Shown: in pieces, positions 20,740-21,202 of the stretch
Layout of the letters: each line of letters opens with the position of its first letter
Numbering within the stretch: position 1 is the first letter of the stretch
Assembly: GCA_041653595.1 (NCBI GenBank)
Contig: JBAZFB010000021.1
Span: 1 to 21,202, forward strand
Direction of reading: 5' to 3'
Length of the DNA stretch: 21,202 bases
DNA from: Candidatus Omnitrophota bacterium
GTDB lineage: Bacteria; Omnitrophota; Gorgyraeia; Pluralincolimonadales; Pluralincolimonadaceae
Made by a program: the position numbers and the translations under genes
The notes under the pieces: model-generated
Databases searched by the model: none
What the model saw: the letters and a program-made list of their open reading frames with translations, nothing else
What the model was told of the DNA's origin: nothing

Positions 20740-21003
20740 TTGCCTAATTTAAAGTCCGCATTCAAAGCTATACGCCAGGACAAGAAGAAACGCGCTAGGA
20801 ACCAGAAGGTCGAGACCGAGCTTAAGTCCTTAACCAAGAAGTTCACGATGGCTCTGGCCGCGAAAAAGGCCGATGAGGCCAAAAAACTCGGTATCTCCCT
20901 CGTCTCCAAACTTGACAAGGCGCGCTCCAAGGGCATGTTGCACAGGAATACGGTATCGCGCAAGAGAGCGCGCATCCTAAGCAAGCTCGCCAAGCTCAGA
21001 TAA
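20740..21003 (+). CDS. rpsT: 30S ribosomal protein S20
   Basis: 87 residues from the TTG at 20740, exactly the normal S20 size. The protein begins PNLKSAFKAIRQDKKKRARN and is rich in Lys, Arg and Ala, with the closing helix typical of S20 (GMLHRNTVSRKRARILSKL). It binds 16S rRNA in the 30S body. The frame is open back to an ATG at 20698, but that codon is upstream of the predicted transcript start and adds residues not found in S20. A TTG or UUG start is also used by E. coli rpsT, where it lets S20 regulate its own translation; the same could apply here. The 3' end overlaps the convergent holA-like gene by 27 bp. Confidence 0.95.
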   Translation: MPNLKSAFKAIRQDKKKRARNQKVETELKSLTKKFTMALAAKKADEAKKLGISLVSKLDKARSKGMLHRNTVSRKRARILSKLAKLR

Positions 21004-21202
21004 TCTCACCACAAGAGATTCCAGGATAACCCTTTTATCGAGGTCCCTGTTTTTGCAGTCGCGGTCCGCCTCGGCCAGGTAAGAGAGGGCCTCTTTAAGC
21101 CATTTTTTGGCCCTGTCCGGGGAACCTTTCGACCTCGCGGCGCGCTTTACAGCGGCCGCCATCGCCCCTATGACGTTCTCCGGGCGCACCGATTCCCTAG
21201 AT
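20977..21202 (-). CDS. holA: Probable DNA polymerase III delta subunit, C-terminal part only
   Basis: About 75 residues are visible; the gene enters from the right edge, so its start is not in the window. The helical segment WLKEALSYLAEADRDCKNRD followed by LDKRVILESLVVRLSEL is typical of the C-terminal collar helix of HolA, where 'LLEADRALKSG..D' is a recurrent pattern. holA is often next to rpsT, on either strand, which supports the call. HolA loads the sliding clamp as part of the clamp loader. The fragment is short, so another helical protein is possible. An internal GTG (21189) could be mistaken for the start. Confidence 0.65.
   Translation of the reverse strand, partial: SRESVRPENVIGAMAAAVKRAARSKGSPDRAKKWLKEALSYLAEADRDCKNRDLDKRVILESLVVRLSELGELA

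Noticed and set aside
21091..21115. Hairpin with T-run near GCCA/TGGC as a terminator of rpsT
   Set aside because: The stem is only four pairs and it lies inside the coding region of the convergent holA-like gene, about 90 bp past rpsT.

Overview
The window is a gene-dense piece of a bacterial chromosome, almost all of it transcribed from the minus strand. Gene content indicates a diderm with an outer membrane: apolipoprotein N-acyltransferase, a LolC/LolD lipoprotein exporter, an AsmA/TamB-like protein and MurJ. The same operon also carries the protein-arginine kinase system McsA-McsB-ClpC, best known from Firmicutes. This mix, the frequent AGG and ATA codons, the TTG starts and the solitary ORF6N protein fit an uncultured lineage such as Omnitrophota or a relative. 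That placement is inference, not shown by a marker gene here.

Region A (1-14880, minus strand) is one tightly packed array of eleven genes: prfB, secA, lnt, lysS, lolC, lolD, ilvE, mcsA, mcsB, clpC and a 3'-truncated AsmA-like gene. Adjacent genes overlap or lie within about 25 bp of each other. One good sigma70-type promoter (extended -10, 17-bp spacer) sits just upstream of prfB. prfB contains the classic programmed +1 frameshift at an in-frame TGA. The operon joins translation (RF2, LysRS), export and envelope lipoprotein maturation (SecA, Lnt, LolCD) and protein quality control (McsAB, ClpC).

Region B (about 14850-16700) looks like an accessory insert between two core clusters. It holds a structured non-coding stretch with a long imperfect hairpin, an ORF6N-domain gene whose Shine-Dalgarno can be masked by an upstream complementary octamer, an intrinsic terminator, and a markedly AT-rich gene for a secreted protein of unknown function.

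Region C (16718-20685, minus strand) is murJ, uvrC, an Ogt-type methyltransferase and a membrane-anchored alpha/beta hydrolase, again overlapping. The UvrC is unusually short: it keeps the nuclease residues of both active sites but lacks the usual middle region and the C-terminal helix-hairpin-helix.

Region D (20679-21202) has rpsT (S20) on the plus strand with its own promoter and a TTG start. It converges on, and overlaps, the 3' end of a gene read as holA (DNA polymerase III delta), which is cut by the window edge.

No CRISPR array, tRNA, rRNA or insertion sequence was seen. I found no clearly new multi-gene system. The most unusual points are the McsAB-ClpC module embedded in an envelope operon without ctsR, the reduced UvrC, and the structured leaders around the ORF6N gene.
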